DNA of 64,000 nt from Spiroplasma ixodetis (GTDB lineage Bacteria > Bacillota_I > Bacilli_A > Mycoplasmatales > VBWQ01). Position numbers and translations under genes: made by a program. The first letter of the stretch is position 1. Each line of letters opens with the position of its first letter. The notes under the pieces were generated by a model. That model had not been told where the DNA came from. It did not search any database and was given only the letters and a program-made list of their open reading frames with translations. Positions 44,474-55,242 of the stretch are shown here, piece after piece. Where the stretch lies: NCBI RefSeq assembly GCF_027923845.1, contig NZ_AP026933.1, forward strand, positions 1,984,001 to 2,048,000, in the 5' to 3' direction.

Positions 44474-44972
44474 AAATCTTTCTTATTGTTTCAAATTTAT
44501 TAGGTATTAACTCAGTTAATCCACTAATAAGATTTGAAATACCATAAGCATTTAAACTAATATATGTATCTCAATCCATTAATGACTGATGTTCTTGTTT
44601 ATCTAATAGTAATCATGGAGGACCCTCAGTTGTAGTTGTAGTAGTTATTGGAGTTGGTGTTGTTGGAATAATAGGATTAATATTATTTTCTGTTCATTTA
44701 CTATAATTTGCTAATCCAATTATTCCTAAACCCAGTAATATTTTTTTACTACTATTAATTAGTTTAGTTTTAGTATTTGGTCTTTGATTTAAATTTCATA
44801 TATCTAAACCTAATTTTTTACCAAATAATAAACTATTAATTGAACCTAATACTGGATTTGCAATTACTTGACCATAATAAGCACTTGTACCAATCATTGC
44901 ACAAATTGGACTTATTCCAGTTCTAATTAATTTAGTTAAAGTATAATTTGATTGATTTTCTATACTTGGCAT
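44466..44972 (-). pseudogene. Phage 1 membrane protein gene, 5' part
   Basis: ATG at 44972 after AGGAGAATAAA; MPSIENQSNYTLTKLIRTGI … GLTELIPNKFETIRKICNM. Continues in frame at 22264 once phage 2 is removed. The Thr/Pro-rich linker around residue 105 is specific to phage 1. Confidence 0.9.
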
Positions 44973-44983
44973 TTTATTCTCCT

Positions 44984-45220
44984 TTAATTTTCTAATTTTT
45001 TAATTGTTACTTTAATTCAACCTTGATAAACATCATTATCACCAACTATTAATGCAACATTACTTTCGGGGTCAGAAACAATTATGTGTTTTGATTTAAC
45101 ATTTGGATATTGTCTTAAAATAATTGTTCTAATATCATTACTTGTATGAATTGCTTTTGGAAATGGTGATAATATTTCAATTTCATCTTTATTTTCAAAC
45201 AAAGTAGGTAATATTATCAT
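44984..45220 (-). CDS. Phage 1 small virion-region protein, 78 aa
   Basis: MIILPTLFENKDEIEILSPF then TSNDIRTIILRQYPN, IIVSDPESNVALIVGDNDVY; homologue of the phage 2 protein at 39369-39635. RBS AAGGAGAAA. Confidence 0.7.
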
Positions 45221-45223
45221 TAA

Positions 45224-45382
45224 TTATTTCTCCTTATTTTTAATTTGATTAGCAATTTCACTTAATATTTTTAATACTTTATATTCATTTTTTAATTCTT
45301 TAATAATAAATATTAAAAATATTATTAGTGTTATGCTTGTTATTAATATTGGTACTATTAATAAAATTTTTCATAATATCAT
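45224..45382 (-). CDS. Phage 1 small membrane protein, 52 aa
   Basis: N-terminal membrane segment LLIVPILITSITLIIFLIFI and a charged helical tail. Next to the SSB-like gene. Unknown; holin-like size. Confidence 0.6.
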
Positions 45383-45385
45383 TTT

Positions 45386-45679
45386 TTACTCTTTTCATTT
45401 TTTAAATCATTTAACATTAATTGAACAAAATGCACGATTTTTAGCAATATTTAAAGTATTAAAAATTTGACCAGTTACTATAATTTCATCGTTTTTGTTT
45501 AATAAAATACAGCGTCTATAAAATTTTGGGTTGTTAAAAATTAAAGTAACATAGTTTAATCCATTTCATTGACCTCTAACACTATAATATAATTCTTTAT
45601 TACCTTTTTCGTAATATTTTGCTTCAATAGTATTACTTAGTTTTACTGTTAATTTGACATAATTTGCTTTATCTTTCAT
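45386..45679 (-). CDS. Phage 1 OB-fold/SSB-like protein (tentative), 97 aa
   Basis: ANYVKLTVKLSNTIEAKYYE, YVTLIFNN, NDEIIVTGQIFNTL and CSINVKWF follow the strand pattern of a single-stranded DNA-binding protein. Short, without the acidic tail. RBS AAGGAAATT; downstream of the RuvC-like gene, which fits a DNA metabolism role. Confidence 0.45.
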
Positions 45680-45681
45680 GT

Positions 45682-46146
45682 TTATAATTTCCTTAAATAA
45701 TTATCAAAAATTAATATTTTTTTATGATTTTTTAAATAATATTGAATATGCTTATAAGCATCTTGTTCATGTTTTGTTAATTTTATATTTCCTTTATAAT
45801 TTGTTATTTTATTTTTATTTTTTGGTTGGTTTTCTAGATAATCTCAGTTGAAAACATCTTGAACTAATACCATTAATGCACCAATGATTTTGGGCGTTGA
45901 TAATGGATTAGTTAGTAATTGTTTTGAATTTAAAAAGAAATTTTCTACAATAACTAATATTTTTTTATCAATAAATTTTTCTTTAATTAATTGAAATTTT
46001 TCTTTATACATATTTTTAGTTCATAAAACAGTTAATGTATTGAATGTTTCATTAAAAACAATATTATTAGTTTCATTTGAATATATAACAATTCCATTAT
46101 TACCAATTCCAGCGGGGTCAATTCCAATAATTAAATCATATTGCAT
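45682..46146 (-). CDS. Phage 1 RuvC-like resolvase
   Basis: 154 residues. DLIIGIDPAGIGNNGIVIYS (first Asp), KKILVIVENFFLNSKQLLTN (Glu) and LTKHEQDAYKHIQYYLK (C-terminal Asp) give the RuvC-fold catalytic set. Different in sequence from the phage 2 resolvase. Fits branched-DNA resolution before packaging. Confidence 0.75.
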
Positions 46147-46154
46147 TAATTAAG

Positions 46155-46358
46155 TTAACCTCTAATAACTGTTTTAATAATTTCTAAATCACAATTACAT
46201 CAACAATATTTACATTCTTCAATAAATTCTTTATGACCACAAACTAAATTATCTTTTTTTAAATCATCAATCAGTTTAATTAGTCCTATTTTAAATTCAA
46301 TATCATCACTGTCTGGTATGCAAATCGTTCCTCTTTTAGTTAAATATTCTTTATCCAT
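46155..46358 (-). CDS. Phage 1 Cys-rich small protein, 67 aa
   Basis: C-terminal CGHKEFIEECKYCWCNCD suggests a zinc site. RBS TAGGAGGT. Unknown. Confidence 0.6.
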
Positions 46359-46385
46359 ATTTATACCTCCTACTTAACCTAATAT

Positions 46386-46520
46386 TTAAAATACAGTCAT
46401 AACAAATCCTTTACTATTTTTATCTCTTAAAAAATATTTTCTTGTTTTTATATCATTAGTATTAAAGAATAAATAATCTAATTTATTTTGTTTACATGTT
46501 CAACAAAAATATTTTTTCAT
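46386..46520 (-). CDS. Phage 1 small CxxC protein, 44 aa
   Basis: MKKYFCWTCKQNKLDYLFFN … ; one CWTC pair. Start overlaps the end of the preceding gene; RBS AAGGA. Plausible but short. Confidence 0.45.
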
Positions 46521-47010
46521 TGTGAGTTGAAATTTCCTTATAAGAAGTAACTAGATAATTAATTGGTAAATCATCATGTTTATATGGATTATTTATTTTA
46601 AAACCTTTTCTGTTTTCTTCTCACGTAATGTTATATTTAAAGCAAGGATTAGTAATTTTAGTTTTGTTATCTGTTATTTCACCCATAAATCAACTATTAT
46701 GCTGTTCATAAAATTTTAATGGTTCAAGTTTTATATCATTAAGATAATATTCTTTTGGAGCAGTTGGTTTATTAACAGTTATTTTTTGGTCTTTAATATA
46801 TGGTTCTAATAATTTTATTAATTCATTACCACTTAATTCTCTTTTAATATTTTCTAAATTAAAAACTCAATATGTGTAACTGTTATCAACAATAAAAGAA
46901 TTATTTTTAATCATTCATTTTGGAAGTGATAATTTATATTCAACATAATCAATAAGAATAGATTGTGGTTTATCTTTAACAATTTGTTCTTTTTTAAATT
47001 CTATTTGCAT
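46492..47010 (-). CDS. Phage 1 first early protein, 172 aa
   Basis: MQIEFKKEQIVKDKPQSILI … ; C-terminal NPCFKYNITWEENRKGFKIN, NPYKHDDLPINYLV and THNEKIF are shared with the phage 2 protein at 22642-23130. Both follow a structured leader next to a terminus. RBS AGGAAAGGA lies upstream of the ATG at 47010. Unknown function. Confidence 0.75.
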
Positions 47011-47686
47011 AATAATCCTTTCCTAATATGTTCTGTTGCTTCTAGCATAAAGAACATATATTTTGATGTTTAGATTATTAATACTACTACTATTCGTTTT
47101 ATTAATTCCAGAAATTCTGGGCTCAAAAATAAATTGTGAAATTTTAAAAAGAAATCGAGGCATTCGATTCAATATTTATTTAATTTGTGTTAAACAAATT
47201 AATATTTTAATTGAACCGGCACCGCTCAATTTTTTTTACAAGTTTGAAATTTATTTTCTCGCCCAAAAAAATTTTTCAAAAAAAATAAAAAATAAAACCA
47301 ACACTTGCTCACTTGGTAGTGGCAAGGTTGGTTAAATAAAGAATAGAATTAATATAGTAGGTTCCCTAAGCAGGTCTATATATACTAGTTTCCAATTCGC
47401 TCCCACCCCAAGAATTACCATTACTGGTTAGTATATTTTATTAGGTATCACTCCACTTTTTATTTATCCATGCAAGTCCACATGCTAGCTACTATTTTTA
47501 ACAACTGTGTTGTAGTTCACTTTTTTAGTTCCCTAACACGTGTTGATAATAGCGTTAAAGACGGTTATTAAAAATTTTAAAATTTTACAATTACAAAAAA
47601 AGACAAGAATTTTATTCTCGTCTTTTGTCATTTATTTTTAATTCAAGGGTTTAAAAAAGAAAGGAGCTATTTAAGGAAAATGAGTT
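47011..47686 (-). promoter_or_regulatory. Structured leader of phage 1 early operon
   Basis: No convincing gene. On the minus strand: a bidirectional terminator-like hairpin at 47598-47627 (AAGACAAGAAT/ATTCTCGTCTT); a less AT-rich stretch 47345-47560 with repeated TAGGGAAC; and a terminator-like hairpin at 47296-47335 (AACCAAC-CTTGC/GCAAG-GTTGG) followed on the minus strand by TTTTATTTTTTATTTT, ahead of the first early gene. This is the attenuator layout seen at the left end of phage 2. A small RNA is possible. Confidence 0.55.
47296..47335 (-). terminator. Attenuator-like terminator in phage 1 leader
   Basis: About 12-bp stem with one bulge, T-rich tail on the minus strand, 290 bases upstream of the first early ATG. 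Confidence 0.7.
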
Positions 47687-47712
47687 GTTATCGACATCTT
47701 CGACACGCTCCC
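47687..47712 (-). repeat. Phage 1 right terminal inverted repeat
   Basis: Read inward GGGAGCGTGTCGAAGATGTC then GATAAC; pairs with 7259-7284. Confidence 0.75.
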
Positions 47713-48541
47713 AAATAATGTTATTCATCAACTTGTTTTAAAAGCAAATCAAACTTTTAAATATTTTGATATTAGATTTTATTTAAAAAAAGGTTTAAAT
47801 AAATTTTGAAAAGATACACCATATTTTGAAAAAATACGAGAAAGTATATATAAATTACAAGAAAAATTTGAAAAGTTAGAAAAACAAGTATTTGAAAAAA
47901 TTCAGAAATTAAAAGAAAAAGCAACTGATTTATTTACTAGTGCAGAAAAAAGAGCAATTAAACATGCACAATTAATTCCATTAAATTCCCCAGTATTTAT
48001 GGGTTGTAAAATTCAACCTTTGTCATTAGATAAATGTGCAATTACTATTTATCATCGCAATCCTAAATATAAACCAATTACAGTTGTTGATAGTATTCTT
48101 AAAGCAAAAACTTTTGTTACTCAAATACATCCATTCCATTGATATCGTTGATATAGTGGTTGATACATTGGTTATGGAGTTAATCAAAATAAATGATTAA
48201 AAGTAATAGCATTTGCACCACCGGTTGTTCAACAAATAATTAGAGATAGTTTTAAAGTATACAGAGAAATATTTAGAATCGTAAGAACTTATCATAAAGT
48301 AGTAAATGTTATTAATAATCCTATTGAAAATATCAATAAATCATTTAAAAGTGTTGGTTTAAAATTTTCAGCAAATACTTTATTTGGAACAGGATTATTA
48401 CATCATTTAGAAAAGTTTGCATATAGTCAAGTTGTAAAAAAAGGTAAAAAAAAGTTACAAAAAGAAATTATCCATATATCACATAGAAAAACTAAAACAA
48501 AAACTAAGCATTATAAAAAAGGATTTTTTAAGGAATGATAA
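47713..48541 (+). pseudogene. Phage 3: C-terminal part of the 572-aa virion protein
   Basis: Open from the phage 1 terminus, encoding VIHQLVLKANQTFKYFDIRF onward, closely similar to the second half of the protein at 18226-19944, and ending 3 bases before the fibre ATG. The 5' half and the capsid gene of phage 3 are missing on the left side. Confidence 0.85.
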
Positions 48542-50379
48542 AATATGATTAATAAACTTTGAACTGATGTCAGTCTTGAAAATTATAATAACTGATATCC
48601 ATTAACTGGAAAAATTACAGAAACGCCACAGCAATACATACAAACATGACCTAATGTTAATGATTGATTTAAAACTTTTGCTATTCGTGCTCAAAATGAT
48701 ATTAATGCTTATCTTGATTTTATTTTATCTAAATTTACTTTTGATAGTTTTAAAGATGAATTAATTAAAGAAACATTAAGAGATATGGTTTATATTATGG
48801 TTGAACATTGAGTATTTAATCGTACACCAATTGAATTTAATGTTGATGCAACTATTCAATTTAATAATGGTAATCAATTTAGTGCAAATAGTACTCCTAC
48901 GATTAATGTTTGAGATTTAGCACCTAGTAGAATGAAAATATGAGCAAGATTAACAGAATTAAAACAAATATTTTCAAGTTATAATGATGATGAAATAGAT
49001 GTTGAAAAAATTGATTTAAAAGCGTTTTACACTAGAAATCAAATTGATAAATTAATTAAAGAACAAAAAGAATTTACATTATCAAAACAAATGAAATTGT
49101 ATGATGATTTAGTTGATGATAATGAAAATGAAATATATAGAGGTCCTGTTAGTAAATTTATTAATAAAGGTTATGTTGCAACTGAGTATGATAAAGAAAC
49201 TGAAACAATGATTTTAGATTGACCTGATGAAATTGGTACATTACCCCCCCGAAGCATTACAAAATAATCCACAAATTGGTGATTATACACATGCACCAAC
49301 TTGTGATTTTTCTGCTAAACAACAAAAACGAATTACTACAAATGAAAATAATATTAAATTATTAGAAACTAAAGTTGATAATAATATCAAATCAATAGAA
49401 AATAAAATTGAGATTAATAAACAAAATATTGATGATATTAAAAATAACTGATTTAATATTGAAACTAGTCCATTATGAAAAGAGATATCTAATGAACTTT
49501 CAACTGATAATTTAAATAAAGAAATATTAATAATATGAGGTTATATTTATGAGAGTGATATTTATAAATATAAATATACTAGAAAATCTATATTTAAATT
49601 AAATGAAGAATATGCAATAAAATCATATACTCTATTAGATACTTTTTATTCAGATAAAACTAATAATATTAGATTATATTTAACTTGCAGTAATTATAAA
49701 ATTCGCGCTAGTGCTACACCCCGGAACATATTATTCAGCATTTATTTCTAAAATATATCAATATCAAGGAACTGGAACACCAACTGAATTTATATCGGAA
49801 GAAGGTACTGAACGTGATTATTATACAAAACTAGAAACTAATAATTTATTAGATAAAAAACAAAATAAATTAATTGCTGGTACTAATATAACTATTGATG
49901 AAAATAATAAAATTAGTGCTATTGGTGGTTCTACTGATTTAACTGATTATTATAAAAAAGAAGAAGTAGATAAAAAATTAGAAGATACAAAATCACAATT
50001 TCCTATTGCATTTCAAATAAATGCTATAAGTCAAGAAATTCCTAATTTAGAAACTACTAATAAAACAGTTGCTGGTGCTATTAATGAAAATAAATCAAAT
50101 ATTGATAAAAAACAAGATAAAGAAGTATGAAAAATAATAGGTAAAAGTTTTGATAATCGTACATGAGAAGATTTTGCTCTTAGAACCTGTTTAGAATCTT
50201 TTTAATAAAATTGAAATAAAGGACAGAACAACCATTTGTAAACTAGTATTTAGTTTTCTTTCACAATTTTTTCATAATCTTCTGCATTTTTCTAATCATG
50301 CAAAGCTTCGTTCTACAACTCATCTTTTTGGTAGTACTACAAAAGAATGTAATTCATTACGTTTTACAACTTCAACATT

Positions 50380-51754
50380 GGAAATGTTTAGTAATCTGTG
50401 TAACTTACAAAAATAACTATGTTTAATTAATTCTAGTAAATATAATTAAATGACTAGAAAGAGTGAGTTACAGATGGCTAAAAAAGATAACTTTAATAAT
50501 AATGATCCAATATCAAAAGCAGTAGATTTATTACTAGAAAATACTGAAGATTTAACAACAGTTTTTAAACCTGGCGGTTTATATAAAGAATTAACAAAAA
50601 GATTAGTTGAAAAAATGTTGAATTCTGAAATGCAAAATTATTTAGGATATGAAAAAAATCAACATAGTACTACTGAAAATGCTCGTAATGGTACAAGTTC
50701 AAAAAAATTAATAACTCAACAAGGTAAAATTGAAATTGATGTACCAAGAGATCGCAATAGTAATTTTACTCCTGTAATAGTTCCTAAAAGGCAAAGAAGA
50801 TTTGATGGTTTTGATCAACAAGTTCTTTCCTTGTATGCAAAAGGAATGACATTATCTGACATTAGAATGCAGTTGCAAGAGTTATATCATGGTGCTGATA
50901 TTAGTGAAAGTGTTATTAGTCAAATTACTGATGATGTTATTGATGATGTTAAAGCATGACAAAATCGACCATTAGAAAGTATTTATCCTATTGTTTATTT
51001 TGATTGTATAGTAGTTAAAGTACGACAAGATAAACGGATTATTAACAAATCAGTTTATATAGCATTAGGAGTTGATTTAGAAGGCAAAAAAGATGTTTTA
51101 GGATTATGAATTAGTGAAAATGAAGGTTCTAAGTTTTGATTATCTAATTTCACAGAAATGAAAAATCGTGGCTTAAATGATATTCTTATTGCTTGTAGTG
51201 ATAATTTAACAGGCATGTCAGAAGCAATACAATCAGTTTATCCTAAAACAGAACATCAATTATGCATTGTTCATCAAATTAGAAATAGTTTAAAATATGT
51301 TTCATACAAACATCGAAAAGGTCTAGTTGCAGATTTAAAACCAATTTATAGTGCATGTAGTGAAGAACAAGCAATGCAAGCTTTAGAATCGTTTGAAAGT
51401 AAATGAAATAAACAATATCCTCAAATTACTAAATCTTGATATAAAAATTGAGATAATTTAATGGTTTTTATTAGTTATCCAGTAGAAATCAAAAGAGTGA
51501 TTTATACTACAAATGCTATTGAATCTGTTAATAGTCAATTACGAAAAATCATCAGAAATAAAAAAGTTTTTCCTAATGATATGGCAGTTTTCAAAATATT
51601 TTACTTGGCAATTGAAAATATAACAAAAAAATGAACATTGCCTATTCAAAATTGAAATACAGCAATTGCTCATTTTATGATAAAATTTGAAGACAGAATT
51701 AATCTAAATTAGTAACTTTGTAAAACAAAGATACACAGATTATTAAAAAGCCTC
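50380..51754 (+). mobile_element. IS256-family copy nested in IS5
   Basis: 1375 bp, exact 8-bp duplication TCAACATT (50372-50379; 51755-51762), inside the IS5 transposase gene. Confidence 0.95.
50450..51712 (+). CDS. IS256-family transposase (nested copy)
   Basis: 420 residues, essentially identical to the copy at 15976-17238, with intact catalytic blocks; probably the active source copy or its recent offspring. Confidence 0.95.
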
Positions 51755-53118
51755 TCAACATTTGCATTTATGATTGTTTTGATTGCAGAAGCAAATTTTT
51801 CACCAGTATAGCCAGCATCTACTATTATTTTTTGAACTGTAGAAAGATTTTCTTTTTCACTTTTAATCATTATGATAGCACTATTACGATCTGTTTTTTC
51901 TGCTGTAGTTATGTAAATTGCATGTGGTAAACCTTGCGTATCAACTGCAATATGACGTTTTATTCCTGAAATCTTTTTACCAGCATCATAACCTTTATTT
52001 TCAGTAGTATCTGTATTTTTAACACTTTGCGAATCAATTATACAAAAACTAGTTTTTTCTTTTCGATGATTCTTAATACGAATCTTTTTAACTAATTTTT
52101 TTAAAATTAATTGCAATACACTAGGTTCTTTATCATTGTTTTTACTTCAAATTTGGAAATAATAATATACAGTTTGTCATTTTGGAAAATTTTTTGGTAA
52201 CATTCTTCATTGACAACCACTTTTTAATACATATAAAACTGCACAAAACACTTCATATAAATCTAAATTTCTTGGTTTTGTTTTCTTTTTGCTGTTTTCT
52301 AAAGTTGATTTTATGTTCTCAAATTGTTCTTTAGTAACATGACTTGGATAATTTTTATGCATATATACCTCTTATTTTAAAATATATAGTAATTTTACCT
52401 TATTTTCTAAAAGATTCTAAACAGGTTCTTAGTTTTAATAAATATTATAGAGTATTTATAACATGAGATAAACCACCTTTTAATCAAACAAGTGTAAAAC
52501 TAAAAATAGAATTTAAATCTAGTTCTACTCATATAGGTGGAGATTATATACTTGTTAAAGCTAAAATTGATAATGAAGATGCTTCATTAATTATTAAATT
52601 AGGAACTGTTAATAGAAAAAGTCAATTAATTATTATTGGAGGAAATAAACAATATGGAAATATATTTTCATTAGAAGAATTACAAGATACTATTAAAATA
52701 GATATTACACCAAAATTAAAAATTAATTCAAGAAGTTTAGAAACTAATGAAATTGAAGAAAATATTTGAGATATTGAATTAAAAGATATTCCTCCAACAC
52801 CAAGTCCAAGTAAAGATAATTGAAAAGAAGTAGGAACAAAAGTTAATATAAATCATATTAAATATACTTTTAAATCAAATACTAAATATAAAATCTATTA
52901 TAATTTTGAAAACCAATTCAGTAGTAAAAAATTTGCTTTTATTTGTAAAGAATTTTTATATGGTGAATTAAATAAAGAGGTTCAAACTTTGGATTGAGAT
53001 AATATTAATGGTAGAATAATGCTTTCTTTACAAATACAGAATGATACAATTGCTATTGTTAGTGACCCTACAAGATTTGGCCAACTTTTAAAATTAGAAG
53101 AATTACAGGAATAATATT

Positions 53119-53241
53119 ATGTTTTTTAAAATTATAAAAATTATTTTAGGTTTAATTGGAGTTTTATTATCTTCTGCTGTTGCTGGTTTAATTATATTTA
53201 TTATAGTAAAAATTGTATTAAAAATTAATCAAATCTTTTAA
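53119..53241 (+). CDS. Phage 3 small membrane protein, 40 aa
   Basis: MFFKIIKIILGLIGVLLSSA … QIF, one or two residues different from the phage 1 copy at 14332-14454, in the same position between fibre and portal genes. Confidence 0.7.
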   Translation: MFFKIIKIILGLIGVLLSSAVAGLIIFIIVKIVLKINQIF

Positions 53242-53257
53242 AAAGGTGGTGAATATT

Positions 53258-53587
53258 ATGTTAGGTAGATTTTTTAGAAAAGATAAAAGTAATATTAGTG
53301 ATAATCAAAATGAAAAAGTAAAATTTTTAACTAATAAAAATAAAAGTACTCATGCTTCAATTTTAAATTATTTTGGTTTTAATGATTTTAATCATGAAAC
53401 TTATTTTACTGATTTTGTAGCAGAAAATAATGCTAATTTATATAATGCACCATTAGAAATTAATAATGAAACTATTAAACAATACTTAATTCAACAAGAA
53501 TTTTATAGAAAAAATTGAAATTCTATTTTTAGTTTTACACTTGTTTGATTAAAAGGTGGTTTATCTCATGTTATAAATACTCTATAA
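53258..53587 (+). pseudogene. Phage 3 portal, N-terminal part, chimeric
   Basis: About 86 codons like the phage 1 portal (GRFFRKDKSNISDNQNEKVK …), after AAAGGTGGTG. At about 53520 the sequence switches, at a shared TCTATTTTTA, into an inverted copy of the fibre gene, so the frame runs into nonsense and stops at 53587. The rest of the portal reappears only as a C-terminal piece near 60165. Confidence 0.85.
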
Positions 53588-53603
53588 TATTTATTAAAAC
53601 TAA

Positions 53604-54468
53604 GAACCTGTTTAGAATCTTTTAGAAAATAAGGTAAAATTACTATATATTTTAAAATAAGAGGTATATATGCATAAAAATTATCCAAGTCATGTTACTA
53701 AAGAACAATTTGAGAATATAAAATCAACTTTAGAAAACAGCAAAAAGAAAACAAAACCAAGAAATTTAGATTTATATGAAGTGTTTTGTGCAGTTTTATA
53801 TGTATTAAAAAGTGGTTGTCAATGAAGAATGTTACCAAAAAATTTTCCAAAATGACAAACTGTATATTATTATTTCCAAATTTGAAGTAAAAACAATGAT
53901 AAAGAACCTAGTGTATTGCAATTAATTTTAAAAAAATTAGTTAAAAAGATTCGTATTAAGAATCATCGAAAAGAAAAAACTAGTTTTTGTATAATTGATT
54001 CGCAAAGTGTTAAAAATACAGATACTACTGAAAATAAAGGTTATGATGCTGGTAAAAAGATTTCAGGAATAAAACGTCATATTGCAGTTGATACGCAAGG
54101 TTTACCACATGCAATTTACATAACTACAGCAGAAAAAACAGATCGTAATAGTGCTATCATAATGATTAAAAATGAAAAAGAAAATCTTTCTACAGTTCAA
54201 AAAATAATAGTAGATGCTGGCTATACTGGTGAAAAATTTGCTTCTGCAATCAAAACAATCATAAATGCAAATGTTGAAGTTGTAAAACGTAATGAATTAC
54301 ATTCTTTTGTAGTACTACCAAAAAGATGAGTTGTAGAACGAAGCTTTGCATGATTAGAAAAATGCAGAAGATGTTATGAAAAAATTGTGAAAGAAAACTA
54401 AATACTAGTTTACAAATGGTTGTTCTGTCCTTTATTTCAATTTTATTAAAAAGATTCTAAACAGGTTC
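53604..54468 (+). mobile_element. IS5-family copy 3, transposase frameshifted
   Basis: 865 bp, two bases longer than other copies: an extra GT near 54371 shifts the transposase (53670 onward) just before its C-terminus, beyond the catalytic Glu. Flanking TAA on both sides, but the flanks come from different sequences (fibre gene left, IS3 right), so it is the product of recombination between IS5 copies. Confidence 0.9.
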
Positions 54469-54471
54469 TAA

Positions 54472-54709
54472 GCAAAAAAAGGATGTCCTTATGACAATGC
54501 TGTTGCTGAAGCAACTTTTAAAACTTTCAAAATTGAATTTATTAATGATAAAAATTTTACATCATTAATCCAATTAAAATTAGAATTATTTGATTACATC
54601 AATTGATATAACAACATAAGAATTCACACCACTTTAAACTACTTAACTCCAGTTAATTATCAAAAACAAATGTCTACCAAAAAATAGTCCTAAAAAGGGT
54701 TGCCATTCC
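54472..54709 (+). mobile_element. IS3-family fragment (3' end)
   Basis: C-terminal orfB piece (GCPYDNAVAEATFKTFKIEF …) and right end GTTGCCATTCC, about 95% like the copy at 58952-60164. Confidence 0.85.
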
Positions 54710-55242
54710 ATGCAAAAATACCTTTTACTACTAATTTTAGTAAAAAAAGATATAATTAGTCCTTATTATTCAATTAAAATTTATTAAAATTTTTAATTTA
54801 TTATCAACTTTTAAAATTTTCTTCATTTTAATTGAAAGAAAACTAATTGAATTATTAATCAATAAAAAATAAAAAAAGGTTTTAAAATCTTTTTTAATTC
54901 CTTACGGAAGTAAGGCATACTTTTTATAGAGTGAAATCAGAATTCTAGTTAAATTATACACAAAAGTAATAATAATCTTTCAATTTTATTTTTGTTTTCT
55001 TTTTTCTAATCAATTTTTAACTGATGATGTTTTATTAAATGTGTAAAAGAACAAAAGTAACCTTACCCCTAATCCCTTATATTCAAAATTAAAACATCGC
55101 TAAAAACAGCAAATATGAGCGTTTTAAGACTATATAGTAAAATTACATAACATAATCATATTTTTTCTTTAACTTTTTAAAAGTTGTAATATTAAACTTA
55201 GATTTAGATTTTATAAAAATAATTTTAAGGGGTAGTATTATT
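54710..55242. other. Noncoding stretch before the secreted-protein gene
   Basis: AT-rich, with a small hairpin CCTTAC/GTAAGG near 54902 and the repeat AAACATCGCTAAAAAC near 55091, which recurs at 61254 next to a terminator. No gene supported. Confidence 0.5.

Larger units (their letters stand above)
7259..47712. mobile_element. Phage 1: transposable tailed prophage (contains phage 2)
   Basis: Bounded by inverted repeats GGGAGCGTACCGAT (left) and, reading inward from the right, GGGAGCGTGTCGAA; 16 of the first 20 bases match. Outside lie CACTAATG (left) and AAATAATG (right), sharing only TAATG exactly, as expected if a deletion removed part of a target duplication. Without phage 2 and an IS256 copy the element is about 16.9 kb. 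It carries UPF0236, terminase, portal, capsid, fibre and early genes. The right flank is inside a phage 3 gene. Confidence 0.75.
50183..52428 (-). mobile_element. IS5-family copy 2, carrying a nested IS256
   Basis: Flanked by TTA (50180-50182; 52429-52431). The uninterrupted sequence CTCTTAGTTTTAAT is seen, inverted, in the phage 1 fibre gene near 15142-15148. The transposase gene (50191-52362, minus) is cut by the IS256 copy. Confidence 0.95.
48545..53114 (+). pseudogene. Phage 3 tail fibre-like gene, broken
   Basis: Parallel to the phage 1 fibre gene: MINKLWTDVSLENYNNWYPL … TNKTVAGAINENKSNIDKKQ … LLKLEELQE. Defects: an extra C in a C7 tract at about 49240-49246; a second extra base at the C4 near 49721; and IS5 copy 2 (with IS256 nested) at 50183-52428. 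The last 90 residues follow the phage 2 version (SVVSDPT-like, FGQLLKLEELQE) rather than phage 1, a sign of recombination among these phages. Confidence 0.8.

Noticed and set aside
47063-47335. Plus-strand 90-codon open frame with hydrophobic start
   Set aside because: Lies in the phage 1 leader, runs through the minus-strand terminator hairpin, has no RBS and no homologue in phage 2; composition looks like noncoding structure.
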